A stretch of DNA of 64,000 nt from Fidelibacterota bacterium (GTDB lineage Bacteria > Fidelibacterota > Marinisomatia > SCGC-AAA003-L08 > D37C17), in assembly GCA_002707645.1 (NCBI GenBank), contig PANN01000025.1, forward strand, positions 1 through 64,000, given 5' to 3'. Position numbers and translations under genes: made by a program. Below are positions 36,101-45,537 of this stretch, one piece after another. The notes below the pieces were generated by a model. That model worked only from the letters and a program-made list of their open reading frames with translations, searched no databases and was not told the DNA's origin. Positions within the stretch are counted from its first letter, which is position 1. Each line of letters starts with the position of its first letter.

Positions 36101-36463
36101 ATGCGTAATTACATCTTGCAACCACCTATGTGAGCCCCTTAAATCATAATCCAAAGGTTTTGCCCATATAATAATTTTATTATCATAGAAATATGCTGAA
36201 CCATTTGAATAATCATCGACATCTTTGATGATTATATATGTTTTTTCATCAGGATAAAAATCATACAATGTTGTTACCTTTTGATAAATCTCCTCAACAA
36301 TAATTTCTGTCTCTGCAGCACTTCTCTTTGTCTCATCATGGAAACAAATAATGAAATGTTCTGTTTCAATTTCTTTCCAATCTAATTCAGAATGATTATA
36401 CCAATCTAGTTGAGGAAATAAATAAAATGAAAATAAAATTAAAGAAAAAAAATATTTTTTCAT
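33182..36463 (-). CDS. Zinc-metallopeptidase-like / PD40 propeller / outer-membrane barrel fusion
   Basis: A 1093-residue exported protein. After the signal peptide (1-16) comes a peptidase-MA-like domain with HEYTH at 121-125 and WFAEGTAQYM near 185-195, the third zinc ligand Glu. Residues about 320-620 are TolB/PD40-type propeller blades (PVFSVDGSQIAYLSNKAND, CPTWINDSLIIYS and similar). The C-terminal 430 residues form a transmembrane beta-barrel with the GGGLIGLQGYTFYEPTLQGP loop that resembles BamA-type barrels. Proteins with this three-part layout are common in Bacteroidota-like genomes and their substrate is unknown. The stop lies 9 nt before the DUF5683 gene. Confidence 0.8.
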   Translation of the reverse strand: MKKYFFSLILFSFYLFPQLDWYNHSELDWKEIETEHFIICFHDETKRSAAETEIIVEEIYQKVTTLYDFYPDEKTYIIIKDVDDYSNGSAYFYDNKIIIWAKPLDYDLRGSHRWLQDVITHEYTHIVQLGASMKFSRNFPGSYIQILAYEDEKREDVLYGYPNKIASYPIPATSVTPWFAEGTAQYMYDGANYDYWDSIRDMILRDRVINNNLLSFDEMNTFGKKGIGNESIYNQGFSLTKYLVKHYGEKSLKDISNELSKPFIFSINQALENAIGITGYNIYKNWKQDLIEIYSKQLKEVIDKENYYIIENSGTTNIHPVFSVDGSQIAYLSNKANDYFSQTDLYIYSLKDSLSSKIAGGVKTCPTWINDSLIIYSKISEPDENGSKFFDLYSYNLIEKKQNRLTNGLRLYSPHFDEISNKIYAVNTYDGTSNIFEGQVDSANYKQITDFDDGTQIFSLSSNDTLIIFDAVINHSRKLYSLNKKTEEIVDFINNDWDNRDPVFSNNKFIYSDDKYGIFNLILKDGDRNETSYLTNVKGGAFMPDISNDDKIVFSLYENGAYQIAILNNIAKYNDKVGYANFSSERSDFITFQESNNFYTKPKSSKISVSSRLLDDKDFNYKSYKSETSGPFFMPRLTYDYNTFKPGLYLFDNDFLNKSSILSGLSFNTNRDIDLFLLFENNQYKSTYFFNFYWITRNKSRNHAYINANGEVIPSINWDVDYKYQLFSADIGNRFIIKNHKFWLKYTYSKYRQFYNAVQIQEYNFNGLNINTIYGKGAYDYYRGHIITFEYDYEGRKPHYLYNMVPKSGFKINTSISYESNSIFEEFKVNQDYGGFIESLDSHNTFRYKIDLSNHWILNPKFNITITNNFKYFHLSNYKVDDFLYFFGGGLIGLQGYTFYEPTLQGPRQIIISNTLNLPIFDQKSIKVGHMYLNSLALGLKTQLGKSYKGKVMVTNVGYSLNEMPNDILNIFQNLEVEYKGSNYGSIQEFLDLSPSIDGLDNAGLIPYDIEPYLYPDIYSEYDDNNFTQKEKNILDLRERYNAYKYSIGLEVKLLGYSFYSYPTALTYEYHIPLSDPWDNKGKQYLKILFDFN

Positions 36464-39228
36464 TTCTCTATTACCATTCTAATTAACTTTGATTCATTAT
36501 AATCAGATTTTAATTCTGCAAAGTATAACCCAGAATTTAAATTTGATACCTGCCATAAAATTTCATTAAATTCATTATGTATAAGGTTCTCGGCATCCAA
36601 TCTATCAACAAGAATACCGGCAGCATCATATACTTTAATAGTTACCTTATTCGAGTTAAGTACAAAAAATCTAAATTTCGTAAATCCTTCTACAATTGGA
36701 TTAGGATAATTATATGCTTTAGATATATCAATTCCACCAATATCATTTTCTAAGCCTTCCCTTAATGTAGGACCAGAGACAACTGAATTATTAGAACTAT
36801 TAGAGTTAGGACTATGCCAATACGAATAATTTGAATTATAATTATCAAATATTAATAATCTATTTCCATTGATTAATGCAGCAGTATTATTTGAACTCCA
36901 ATTTGGAACGATACTTAATTTATCAGCTTGAGAATAACTAGGAATATTTATTTTTACATTACCTTCATTATCTAAGATTGATATTACTTCACCATTTTTA
37001 CAAATAATTTCTGGTTTATTATCATTATCTAAAATATCAACTATCAATGGAATACCTTCAAAAAACCCATGAATTGGAAAACCAGAACAAACAGATTCAT
37101 TAGCATTAAAACACTGCAGAGTATTATCTATAATTAATAATTTTTCATCATAACCATCTTGATCAATGTCACCAAGAGATAAAGCATCTTGAACTTCAAT
37201 CATTTCTTCTAAACTATTATAATAACCATTCGCATATTCTAGACCATTAATCAATTTTTCATTTTCAATATAAAAGTTTGAGTTTTCCGATAGAAAAAGA
37301 TTTGAATTTATATCAACTAAAATTCTTGAATCTTCATTTACAAAATCTAAATTTCCAAAATACAAATCATCTTGGACTAATTGATTAATATTATAATCAG
37401 AGCACATTTTATAAAGAATATTAGAATTATTAAAATAAATACACCCATTATTGCTATTTCCAATTACTGTAATGTTATCATCAATATATTTAGTATCAAA
37501 TAATGGATTTAAATTCGTAGCTATTTCAACAGTCATACTACTGCTAGCATTATCTTTGATCTCAAAGCTAATATTAGAATCGATATTTTCTGTAGTTTTA
37601 GAACTAGGGATACTTTGATTGTTAAATAAAATAGAATTATTTAAATAATTTTGATTTTCATATCCTTCGTAATTTATATATTGGTAAAAGTCATTTGATA
37701 AATACCAAAAATCTCCATTACTTCCCTTAGAAAAGTCGGTAAATAAGTAATAATTAGGATTTCCAATATGCTCTATCCCATCACCTTCTTCTAAAGAGAT
37801 TGACTTATTCATTAAATCATTATTAACTCCAGCTATATAATCTTCCGAGTTTGGTTCATCAATATGCCAAATTAAAATTCCTGACCCAGGTAATCCATAA
37901 TCATAATTTTCAACTCTCGTAATTACATTATATATATCATTAATCTCAAAAATATCGTGGCCATTTTCTATATTAAAAAATTCTACAATATCAAAAAAGC
38001 TTACAAACTCATCATTTTCTTCTAAATAGTTGTCATCAAATTCATTTTCAGCATTAATAATTTCTTCTATAGACATATTGGAATAATCACCATTTACATC
38101 TAATTTGTTATTTCTATTTTCCATTAAAAAATATTCATTATCAGAAATTTCAAATTTATAAATCTGATCAGATTGATTATCTATAGCATTAATATCTATT
38201 GATAAAGATTGATTTTGATACAAACTTTCTTGATTTTCAATAACATTAACCCATCCAAGAACATTTTGTGAAAGATTCGACCGTGTCCAAGGATTAGGTC
38301 GAGGAGGAATTATACCATTCATATTTGACCACCCAGTGTCCATTAAACCAAATTTACCAATTCTTGTATCACCTGTTTCTACATTAGACATTAGAGGAAA
38401 CCCAAAGTGAAATCCTAATAAATGAGCAAATAAACCAGTCATTCCAATTTGTATATCACAATACAAATTACTCAAATCATCTTCATCAACAAAACTTACT
38501 GGAAAAATATCTTCTATAACATCATAGAATATCCAATTAAGTGTTTCTGGTAAAACTATTCCTGATTGAATATTGTTAACACTTGTCCAAGAAGATGCAG
38601 AAACATTTTCTAGCATTAGAGGATCAATATAGGCACTTCTTATATCATATATGGTTGGATCGAATTCTTGAGAGGCTTCTTGTCCTAGACCCGCGTGAAA
38701 AACTACAAAAAGAATATCATTTAAATTAATATTATTGTTTTCAGTAAATTGTTCGATATCTAAAGAAGCTAATTCGATTGCATCAGAAAATAATGATCCT
38801 ATCTTTTGATCAGAAGTAGAATAGTAAGCCATTGATTCACTTAGCTCATATGTATTTTCTAACATATTTATTTCAAATGATATAAAATTATTAGTAATGG
38901 ATTCATAATAATTTTTCACTGCCAACATTTGCAAGCTAAAATATTCTGGATTATGTGGTGGCAAATCAATAACTAATTTAGAATTTTTATCGCATCTTTG
39001 AATATTAGGATAATTAATATAAGATAAATCTTCTAATGATAAAAATTTTCCATTGCCTGAAGTTTGGGAGTTATTATCCTCATCAAATTCAACCATTATT
39101 CCAATCATATTAGAGAAGTTAGAGTTTCTTGAATTTAAATTGATTTTTGATTTATTAACTTCTAATTCAAAATCATATGAATACACTAAATGAGAAAGTA
39201 ATAAAAAATAAAAATAGATTTTAATCAA
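36460..39228 (-). CDS. M6-like secreted protein with degenerate zinc motif and T9SS sorting domain
   Basis: A 922-residue exported protein. Its first 500 residues follow the immune-inhibitor-A/M6 layout, including GKFGLMDTGWSN after the zinc site. The zinc site itself reads FAHLLGFHFGFP, where M6 enzymes have HExxH. The Glu and second His of HExxH are missing, so it is probably inactive. The remaining part includes FG-GAP-like beta-propeller repeats (LGDIDQDGYDEKLLII) and a C-terminal T9SS sorting domain (AYNYPNPIVEGF, IKVYDAAGILVD, NSGLYFAELKS). It overlaps the start of the PD40 gene by 4 nt and follows the PorV-like gene, as in a T9SS-linked group. Confidence 0.85.
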   Translation of the reverse strand: MIKIYFYFLLLSHLVYSYDFELEVNKSKINLNSRNSNFSNMIGIMVEFDEDNNSQTSGNGKFLSLEDLSYINYPNIQRCDKNSKLVIDLPPHNPEYFSLQMLAVKNYYESITNNFISFEINMLENTYELSESMAYYSTSDQKIGSLFSDAIELASLDIEQFTENNNINLNDILFVVFHAGLGQEASQEFDPTIYDIRSAYIDPLMLENVSASSWTSVNNIQSGIVLPETLNWIFYDVIEDIFPVSFVDEDDLSNLYCDIQIGMTGLFAHLLGFHFGFPLMSNVETGDTRIGKFGLMDTGWSNMNGIIPPRPNPWTRSNLSQNVLGWVNVIENQESLYQNQSLSIDINAIDNQSDQIYKFEISDNEYFLMENRNNKLDVNGDYSNMSIEEIINAENEFDDNYLEENDEFVSFFDIVEFFNIENGHDIFEINDIYNVITRVENYDYGLPGSGILIWHIDEPNSEDYIAGVNNDLMNKSISLEEGDGIEHIGNPNYYLFTDFSKGSNGDFWYLSNDFYQYINYEGYENQNYLNNSILFNNQSIPSSKTTENIDSNISFEIKDNASSSMTVEIATNLNPLFDTKYIDDNITVIGNSNNGCIYFNNSNILYKMCSDYNINQLVQDDLYFGNLDFVNEDSRILVDINSNLFLSENSNFYIENEKLINGLEYANGYYNSLEEMIEVQDALSLGDIDQDGYDEKLLIIDNTLQCFNANESVCSGFPIHGFFEGIPLIVDILDNDNKPEIICKNGEVISILDNEGNVKINIPSYSQADKLSIVPNWSSNNTAALINGNRLLIFDNYNSNYSYWHSPNSNSSNNSVVSGPTLREGLENDIGGIDISKAYNYPNPIVEGFTKFRFFVLNSNKVTIKVYDAAGILVDRLDAENLIHNEFNEILWQVSNLNSGLYFAELKSDYNESKLIRMVIEK

Positions 39229-39231
39229 GTT

Positions 39232-41115
39232 TTATAACCCCATAGATAATGAGAAAAACATAGTATTTTCTCTTGGGTGACCCTTATCACCTGCTGTATA
39301 ACCAAAATCAAAGCCATAATTATTAAAATTTAAACCTGCTCCAAAAGTTGGATTTTTTATATCACCTTCTAAATCATAAATAAACCCAAGTCTCATAACA
39401 AAATTTTGAGTGTATTCCCACTCAAGACCAAAATTATAAATCATTTCTTCTAATTCATCTTTAAATTCTCTTTGATCACCGGTTCCTTTTTCAAAATTTC
39501 CATGAGCATTATATATTCCATATTCTGAATCTGAAAAATTATATCGACCATTATCATTTACAACAATATCATAATGAGCTTCACCATTTTCAGGTTCTTC
39601 CATTAATCCATTAAGCTCTTGATTATCGCAAATATAATTTTGATCAAAATCACATGAAGGATCAAATACATCGAAATCACCTAGACCATCATGAGGCATA
39701 TCAATATATGATAGTTCATCAAAATTATCATTTTGATTCATTATCCAAGTTGGATCATTGAAAGAACCTAAATTAGTCGGTTCCATATAAGATTCTCCTT
39801 CTGAGTCATAACATAGTGAATATCCGTGCCAATCAACATTAACACCTTCTGCATATACATTGCCTCCATATGGAGTATAAACTTCATCACAAAAACCTGA
39901 ATAATTTGGTATATATATAATTTGATCATCCATTTTACTTATTTTTCCAGATAAGGCAGTCAGATTATTTTTTACAAACCAATCAATAGATGTTAAATAT
40001 TCTCCATCAAGAGCAGACAAATTATTATTTTCTATGTCATCAAAAAGAAGACCTTCGCTCCAAAAATCTGCATATTCTCCTAAAGCATTATCTAAACTTG
40101 ACAATGTTGCATATAAATTTTCATTATTAATATAATCAAAATTAGAAATTTCATAGTACCCACCTATACGATTATCTCTTGAAGTACCAAATGAAGATAC
40201 AATATCTTTATCAATAGTAGATTGGCCACACGGGTCTTCACAAAGATCATAATCTCCGCCATAATACCAATCATCAAGCCATGCGGTAACAACACCTTTA
40301 TACCAGGGATCAATATGGGATTCTTCTTTACTACCACTTATTAATCCATCACCATTCCAATCCATTGCAGGATAAGAAGCTACTAGTAATTTATTTGCAT
40401 CAAATAATAGATTAATCTTATTAATTCCATCATCATATAATTGAGAGTAAATTCCAAACTTCATATTTGTTGGTGCAGGATCTGCTTGTTGACTATCTAT
40501 AAAATCAATTGGTGGGCCTATATTTTGAATAGAAAATCCAAACTGATGTTGCATATTACTACCAAACTTTTGCAAATATCCTATATCAAAAGCAAAGTCT
40601 GTAGAATATGGATCACCTGTCTCACCTTGAACAACATCATCAGCTAACTTTTGATAAAAAACTTTAAAATTCATACCAACAGATTTATCTTCTGCAATTT
40701 GAGTTCCATAGCTTAGATTAAATGCCATCATATAACTTTTAAATAAATTAGTAGCATTACCTTGTGCATCCATACCTTGCTGCTCGCCTAAATTAAGATA
40801 TATCAAATGACCTCCAAATGTTCCAAGTCCAGGAACAGATTGCCTGTATGCTAAAAAATCATAAAAAATATCATCAGCTAAATTTGGTAGCCAATTTACA
40901 TGCTGCATAACGACTTCTTTTCCTCTTAAAAAACCTAGCCCGGCAGGATTATAATATGAAGCGTACGCATCATCAACTTTAGCAACCTGAGCTTCTCCTG
41001 CTCCTGCAGCAGATGAACCCGGGTTAATTAATAAAAAAACAGCTCCTGCTTCACCAACTGAAAAAGCTTTTGAAATAAGCAATATTGTAAATAAAAATTT
41101 TATTCTATTCTTCAT
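39232..41115 (-). CDS. PorV/PorQ-family outer-membrane barrel
   Basis: A 627-residue protein. Its true start is ATG 41115, preceded by AAAGGAGATG; the upstream GTG at 41211 would place the signal peptide internally. The N-terminal signal is at residues 1-20, and then the PorV/UPF0164 signature: NPGSSAAGAGEAQVAKVDDAYASYYNPAGLGFLRG (quoted in parts of 20 or less: NPGSSAAGAGEAQV; YYNPAGLGFLRG). The barrel follows, with a long acidic insert (about residues 280-560), and ends in GAGLNFNNYGFDFGYTAGD. PorV-family barrels act in type IX secretion as shuttles of cargo with sorting domains, and the next gene encodes such a cargo. Confidence 0.82.
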   Translation of the reverse strand: MKNRIKFLFTILLISKAFSVGEAGAVFLLINPGSSAAGAGEAQVAKVDDAYASYYNPAGLGFLRGKEVVMQHVNWLPNLADDIFYDFLAYRQSVPGLGTFGGHLIYLNLGEQQGMDAQGNATNLFKSYMMAFNLSYGTQIAEDKSVGMNFKVFYQKLADDVVQGETGDPYSTDFAFDIGYLQKFGSNMQHQFGFSIQNIGPPIDFIDSQQADPAPTNMKFGIYSQLYDDGINKINLLFDANKLLVASYPAMDWNGDGLISGSKEESHIDPWYKGVVTAWLDDWYYGGDYDLCEDPCGQSTIDKDIVSSFGTSRDNRIGGYYEISNFDYINNENLYATLSSLDNALGEYADFWSEGLLFDDIENNNLSALDGEYLTSIDWFVKNNLTALSGKISKMDDQIIYIPNYSGFCDEVYTPYGGNVYAEGVNVDWHGYSLCYDSEGESYMEPTNLGSFNDPTWIMNQNDNFDELSYIDMPHDGLGDFDVFDPSCDFDQNYICDNQELNGLMEEPENGEAHYDIVVNDNGRYNFSDSEYGIYNAHGNFEKGTGDQREFKDELEEMIYNFGLEWEYTQNFVMRLGFIYDLEGDIKNPTFGAGLNFNNYGFDFGYTAGDKGHPRENTMFFSLSMGL

Positions 41116-41143
41116 TTTATCATCTCCTTTATATTTAAAAAAA

Positions 41144-41167
41144 AACCGGGCTATACTAAACCCGGTT
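41144..41167 (-). terminator. Hairpin with T tract in the PorV-like gene leader
   Basis: On the minus strand AACCGGG and CCCGGTT form a 7-bp stem around a 10-nt loop, followed by nine T residues. It has the form of an intrinsic terminator. It stands 180 nt downstream of mlaD, and only 29 nt upstream of the PorV-like ATG. The promoter for the PorV-like gene therefore probably lies upstream of it, so it may be a regulated attenuator or leader hairpin rather than a simple end of mlaD. Confidence 0.7.
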
Positions 41168-41347
41168 GAAGTTATAGTATTGCCAATACGGAAACTATTA
41201 AAAAAACACACATCTTTTTTTCAATCAAAGTAACCTATTAACAATTAACTATAACTATACTCCTTTTTAAATACTTTTCTAATTTATATAAATCTAACTA
41301 TATATACAAACTCTATTATTTTATAATACTGTAATATCAGTTTGTTC

Positions 41348-42259
41348 CTATTTCTTTTTTGCTTCAAACCATGCTCTTAAATATTTGGCTGGATTATTTT
41401 TAACATCATCTAATATTAATCTCGCATCTAAGACTAATCCATTTATATTATCATAGAGCTCATCATTATTTAATAATTTAGACAAAGAACCATTACCATT
41501 ATTTAAATTTTTAATGATTCCATTTACATCTAATAAAATTTCATCAATCTCATTTGAAATGGATGGCATCTTCTCCATAAATAAATTGAAATTATCAACA
41601 GAATTACTTAGTTTATTTTTTTCACCATCTAATAAACTATTTAAATTATTAGAAATATCATCAATATTAGAAATAATATTACTTAAACTTTGTTTATCTT
41701 CACTTGAAATTATATTTTTATTTATAGTAATAAATTCTTCTAATTGTTTTGTCGCAGATTCAATATTAGAAATAGTATTAACTATTTGTTTTTTTTGTTC
41801 ATTTCCAAAAGTTTGATTTAACCTATTAGCAACGTCGCCAATATCTTTAGTAAGGGAAGCAACCTCAGCATTTTTGCCCGCAATAGTTTCACTGTCAAGA
41901 ATAAATTTATTATTATCCTTGCCTGGATAAATAGATATAAATTTACTACCCATAATATCAGTTTGAGTAATTTCTATTTTTGAATCAATAGGAATTTTAA
42001 ATGCAAAATCATTATCAATAGTAAGTTCTACCACTATTTTCTCGCCAATAATTCTTGTACCAGTCACTCGACCTATTCTTTTACCTAACATCCTAACATC
42101 ATCGCTTACATCTAGTCCCTGTAAATCATTAAAAACGACGTTAAAAATAAAATTTGATTTTTGAAAGGATTCATCCTGTAAGAATCTAATTCCATAAAAG
42201 AATATGCATACAGATACAAATACTACAACACCTACTATACTTAATTTATTATATTTCAT
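41348..42259 (-). CDS. mlaD: MlaD/MCE-domain phospholipid transport protein
   Basis: A 303-residue protein with one N-terminal TM helix (residues about 6-26), the MCE domain (about 38-115: FNDLQGLDVSDDVRMLGKRIGRV), and a long Ser/Asn/Asp-rich helical tail. MCE proteins form the lipid-passing hexamer between the inner membrane permease and outer parts of the Mla pathway. It follows mlaF by 4 nt. The layout mlaE-mlaF-mlaD is that of Gram-negative lipid transporters. Confidence 0.9.
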   Translation of the reverse strand: MKYNKLSIVGVVVFVSVCIFFYGIRFLQDESFQKSNFIFNVVFNDLQGLDVSDDVRMLGKRIGRVTGTRIIGEKIVVELTIDNDFAFKIPIDSKIEITQTDIMGSKFISIYPGKDNNKFILDSETIAGKNAEVASLTKDIGDVANRLNQTFGNEQKKQIVNTISNIESATKQLEEFITINKNIISSEDKQSLSNIISNIDDISNNLNSLLDGEKNKLSNSVDNFNLFMEKMPSISNEIDEILLDVNGIIKNLNNGNGSLSKLLNNDELYDNINGLVLDARLILDDVKNNPAKYLRAWFEAKKK

Positions 42260-42263
42260 ATAT

Positions 42264-42989
42264 TCACTCTTTTCCTAATATAAAAGATTTTATATACTTA
42301 TCTTTAGAAGAATTTAAATCTTTTGGACTACCATCAAAAATAATATTACCATTTTTTAACATAATCACTCTTGAAACAAATTCATTTACAATTTTCATTT
42401 CATGAGTAACTATAATTGATGTTATTTTTTTACTATTCTTTATCGATTGCATTAATTTAATAATTTTACCTGTATTTATAGGATCTAAGCCCGTAGTTGG
42501 TTCGTCATAGAGAATATAGGTTGGTCTAATCGAAATTGCCCTTGATATACCAACTCTTTTTTTCATTCCTCCTGACAAATCATTTAGATATAAATGATCT
42601 ATATGAGATAAATTAACTAAATCTAATGATTCTATTACTCTCTTTTCTTTTTCATCGGTATCCAACGATGTATTATTATCCAATGAAATTAAAATGTTAT
42701 CTTTTATAGAAAGAGAATCAAATAAAGCACCAAATTGAAAGACCATAGACATATTTTTTCTTACCAATTGTAAATCAGAAAATGATAATTCATTTATAAT
42801 TTTTTTGTCTATAATAACTTGTCCACTATCTGGCATCATTAACCCATTGAAATGTTTTAATAACACACTTTTTCCTTCTCCACTTTGTCCAATAATTGCT
42901 ACTGATTCTCCTGTTTTAATTTTAAAAGATATATTATTTAATATATCTTTAGAAGAAAATGATTTTGAAATATTTTTAAATTCTATCAT
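42264..42989 (-). CDS. mlaF: Phospholipid ABC transporter ATP-binding protein MlaF
   Basis: A 241-residue ABC ATPase with Walker A GQSGEGKSVLLKH, signature LSGGMKKRV, and Walker B YILYDEPTTGLDP. It powers the MlaEFD lipid transporter. The start is ATG 42989, which overlaps the mlaE stop (ATGA); a much longer frame beginning at 43175 lies within mlaE in another frame and is an artefact. Confidence 0.94.
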   Translation of the reverse strand: MIEFKNISKSFSSKDILNNISFKIKTGESVAIIGQSGEGKSVLLKHFNGLMMPDSGQVIIDKKIINELSFSDLQLVRKNMSMVFQFGALFDSLSIKDNILISLDNNTSLDTDEKEKRVIESLDLVNLSHIDHLYLNDLSGGMKKRVGISRAISIRPTYILYDEPTTGLDPINTGKIIKLMQSIKNSKKITSIIVTHEMKIVNEFVSRVIMLKNGNIIFDGSPKDLNSSKDKYIKSFILGKE

Positions 42990-43759
42990 AATAATAAGGC
43001 TGCTAAAATATAATCTAGTAACATTATAGCTACACAGGATACTACAACACTTGATGTTGTGGACTTCCCTACACCTGCTGCACCACCCTTTGTGTAGAAA
43101 CCATAAAAACATGATATGGATGTAATAGCCATTCCAAAAGACAAACCTTTTATTATTCCATACCAAGCATCCCATGGTTTAAACCATGTTTTAAAACCTT
43201 TCATAAATTGATAAGTATCAATGTCTAGAGAGGTTGCTGCAGCAAAAACTCCTCCTGATATACCAAAAACATCAGCTATAATTATTAAAACAGGGAACAT
43301 AATAAAACCTGCTAATACTCTTGGAAATACTAAATATGCAATTGGATCAAGTGACAGGGATTCTAAAGCATCAATTTGTTCTGTTACTCTCATCGTTCCT
43401 AATTCGGCTGCAATTGTTGCACCAATTCTACCTGCTAGAACTAAAGAAGTAATAACTGGAGCCAGCTCTAGTAACATTGTCTCACCAACAAGACTTCCTA
43501 TAATCCATTTTGGGGTAATAGAAGATTCCATCTGATATCCTGCTTGAACGGATGAAACCATACCAGTAAAAAAACTTGTTAAAATAACAATTGGAATTGA
43601 TTTAGTTCCAATAATAATCATTTGATCAATTGAATTAGAAAAATAAACAGGCCAAGAACTATATGATCGAAAAACATTTACAATTAACATTATAAATTTA
43701 CCAAATTCTTCGAATAAAGATATTATCTTCTTTAAAGGATATTTTAATAATGAATACAT
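42986..43759 (-). CDS. mlaE: Phospholipid ABC transporter permease MlaE
   Basis: A 257-residue membrane protein of the MlaE/YrbE family. The motif GAAIAAELGTMRVTEQIDAL (here RIGATIAAELGTMRVTEQID) and the FFTGMVSSVQAGYQ segment are typical. It is the membrane part of the Mla lipid transporter; MlaF and MlaD follow directly. It ends in TGA as a normal stop, overlapping the mlaF ATG. Confidence 0.94.
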   Translation of the reverse strand: MYSLLKYPLKKIISLFEEFGKFIMLIVNVFRSYSSWPVYFSNSIDQMIIIGTKSIPIVILTSFFTGMVSSVQAGYQMESSITPKWIIGSLVGETMLLELAPVITSLVLAGRIGATIAAELGTMRVTEQIDALESLSLDPIAYLVFPRVLAGFIMFPVLIIIADVFGISGGVFAAATSLDIDTYQFMKGFKTWFKPWDAWYGIIKGLSFGMAITSISCFYGFYTKGGAAGVGKSTTSSVVVSCVAIMLLDYILAALLL

Positions 43760-43801
43760 ATTATATAATATTATTAAATATTAATAAGAATAAATAGAAA
43801 T

Positions 43802-45094
43802 TTAAATAGTAGAATAGAGACTAAAAGAACTACATAATTCCTCAACAGATGATTTAACTTTACTTATATTTTTATCATCTTCTATATTAGATAGAACCGA
43901 ATCTATTAAATCTGCAATCTTCCTCATTTCATCGCTACCCATCCCTCTTGTAGTTACAGCTGGAGTACCAATTCTTATTCCGCTTGTTACTAGTGGAGAT
44001 TTTCGATCAAAAGGAACCATGTTTTTATTTGCAGTTATACCTGCTTCTTCAAGTTTTTTCTCAGCTAATTTACCAGTTATATCTCTATTCGACAAATCAA
44101 TCAAAACTAAGTGGGTATCTGTTCCATTTGAAACTAAATCATAACCTTTTAATTTTAATTCCTCAGCTAAAACTTTAGAATTTGAAACGATATTATTACA
44201 ATATATTTTAAATTCTGGCTCTAGGGCTTCTTTAAAAGCTATTGCCTTTCCAGCTATTGAATGCATCAATGGTCCTCCCTGTATTCCAGGCATTACAGAC
44301 TTATCTAGTAGTTCTGAAATCATTTTAACCCTACCAGATTTAGGAGCAACAACTCCCCATTTATTCTCAAAATCTTTTCCTGCAATTATGATACCACCTC
44401 TAGGTCCGCGAAGTGTTTTATGTGTAGTAGAAGTAGCAACATGACAAAAAGGCCATGGTGAAGGATGAACTCCTGATGCAATAAGCCCAGATGGATGAGC
44501 TATATCAGCCATAAGATATGAATCTACTGTATCTGCAACTTCTCTAAATTTTTCAAATTCTATATATCTAGGATAAGCACTTCCTCCGCAAATAATTAAT
44601 TTTGGCTTATGTTCTCTTGCAATTTTTAAAACATTATCAAAATTTACTCTTCCTGTTTTTTTTTCTAATCCATATGAAACAAAGTCATAAAATTGACCGG
44701 AAAAATTTACTTTACTTCCATGAGTCAAATGTCCACCATGTGCTAAATCTAGACCCATTACTTTATCACCCGGATTTAGCATTGTTAAATAAACAGCCAT
44801 ATTTGCCTGAGATCCTGAATGTGGCTGGACATTTGCATATTCAGCATTAAATAGTTTCTTCAATCTATATCTTGCAATGTTTTCAACTTCATCAACTGCT
44901 TCACATCCACCATAATATCGTTGACCTGGATATCCTTCAGCATACTTATTAGTTAAAATACTACCCACAATATTTAGCACATTAGTACTAGTAAAATTTT
45001 CAGATGCTATAAGCTCTAGAGTGTTTCTTTCTCTCTTAAGCTCTTTTTCAATGCAGTTGTATAATTCTAAATCATATTCTTTAATCTTTTTCAT
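43802..45094 (-). CDS. glyA: Serine hydroxymethyltransferase
   Basis: A 430-residue PLP enzyme converting serine and tetrahydrofolate to glycine and methylene-THF. [18 protein letters not shown] at the N-terminus and [13 protein letters not shown] with the PLP-binding Lys are clear. Length and spacing are as for other SHMTs. It lies 42 nt upstream of mlaE and 5 nt from rpiB. Confidence 0.97.
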   Translation of the reverse strand: MKKIKEYDLELYNCIEKELKRERNTLELIASENFTSTNVLNIVGSILTNKYAEGYPGQRYYGGCEAVDEVENIARYRLKKLFNAEYANVQPHSGSQANMAVYLTMLNPGDKVMGLDLAHGGHLTHGSKVNFSGQFYDFVSYGLEKKTGRVNFDNVLKIAREHKPKLIICGGSAYPRYIEFEKFREVADTVDSYLMADIAHPSGLIASGVHPSPWPFCHVATSTTHKTLRGPRGGIIIAGKDFENKWGVVAPKSGRVKMISELLDKSVMPGIQGGPLMHSIAGKAIAFKEALEPEFKIYCNNIVSNSKVLAEELKLKGYDLVSNGTDTHLVLIDLSNRDITGKLAEKKLEEAGITANKNMVPFDRKSPLVTSGIRIGTPAVTTRGMGSDEMRKIADLIDSVLSNIEDDKNISKVKSSVEELCSSFSLYSTI

Positions 45095-45098
45095 TTTT

Positions 45099-45536
45099 CT
45101 ATATTTCTATTAAATTAATTCGTTCTTGATGACGACCACCTTCAAATTCTGTGTTTAACCAAGTATCAACAATTTCTAAAATTATATTATAATCTGTCAT
45201 TCTTGCACCAAGAGCTAATACATTTGCATCGTTATGCTTTCTACTCATTTCAGCATAAACTGAAGTATTGCATAAAGCAGCTCTTACACCTTTGACTTTA
45301 TTTGCTGCAATAGACATTCCAATTCCGCTTCCACAAATAACAATACCTTTATTTACTTTATTATTTGCTACCATTGTTCCTACTTTATGTCCATATGAAG
45401 GATAATCAACAGAATCTAATGAGTTTGTACCTACATCAAACAAATCATATCCTTTTTTAATTAAATATAACTTTAAATTTTCTTTTTCTTTAAAGGCTGC
45501 GTGATCGCATCCTATAGCAATTTTATATTTCATCAA
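45099..45536 (-). CDS. rpiB: Ribose-5-phosphate isomerase B
   Basis: A 145-residue enzyme with the [13 protein letters not shown] segment and the catalytic Cys in [14 protein letters not shown]. It interconverts ribose 5-phosphate and ribulose 5-phosphate in the pentose phosphate pathway. It is tightly spaced between glyA and a TPR gene. Confidence 0.95.
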   Translation of the reverse strand: MMKYKIAIGCDHAAFKEKENLKLYLIKKGYDLFDVGTNSLDSVDYPSYGHKVGTMVANNKVNKGIVICGSGIGMSIAANKVKGVRAALCNTSVYAEMSRKHNDANVLALGARMTDYNIILEIVDTWLNTEFEGGRHQERINLIEI

Positions 45537-45537
45537 T

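Noticed and set aside
41116-41211. N-terminal extension of the PorV-like gene to a GTG at 41211
   Set aside because: It would run through the terminator-like hairpin and put the signal peptide inside the protein; AAAGGAG before 41115 decides the start.
42990-43175. N-terminal extension of mlaF to 43175
   Set aside because: It would lie within mlaE in another frame and has no family similarity; ATG 42989 with ATGA overlap is correct.
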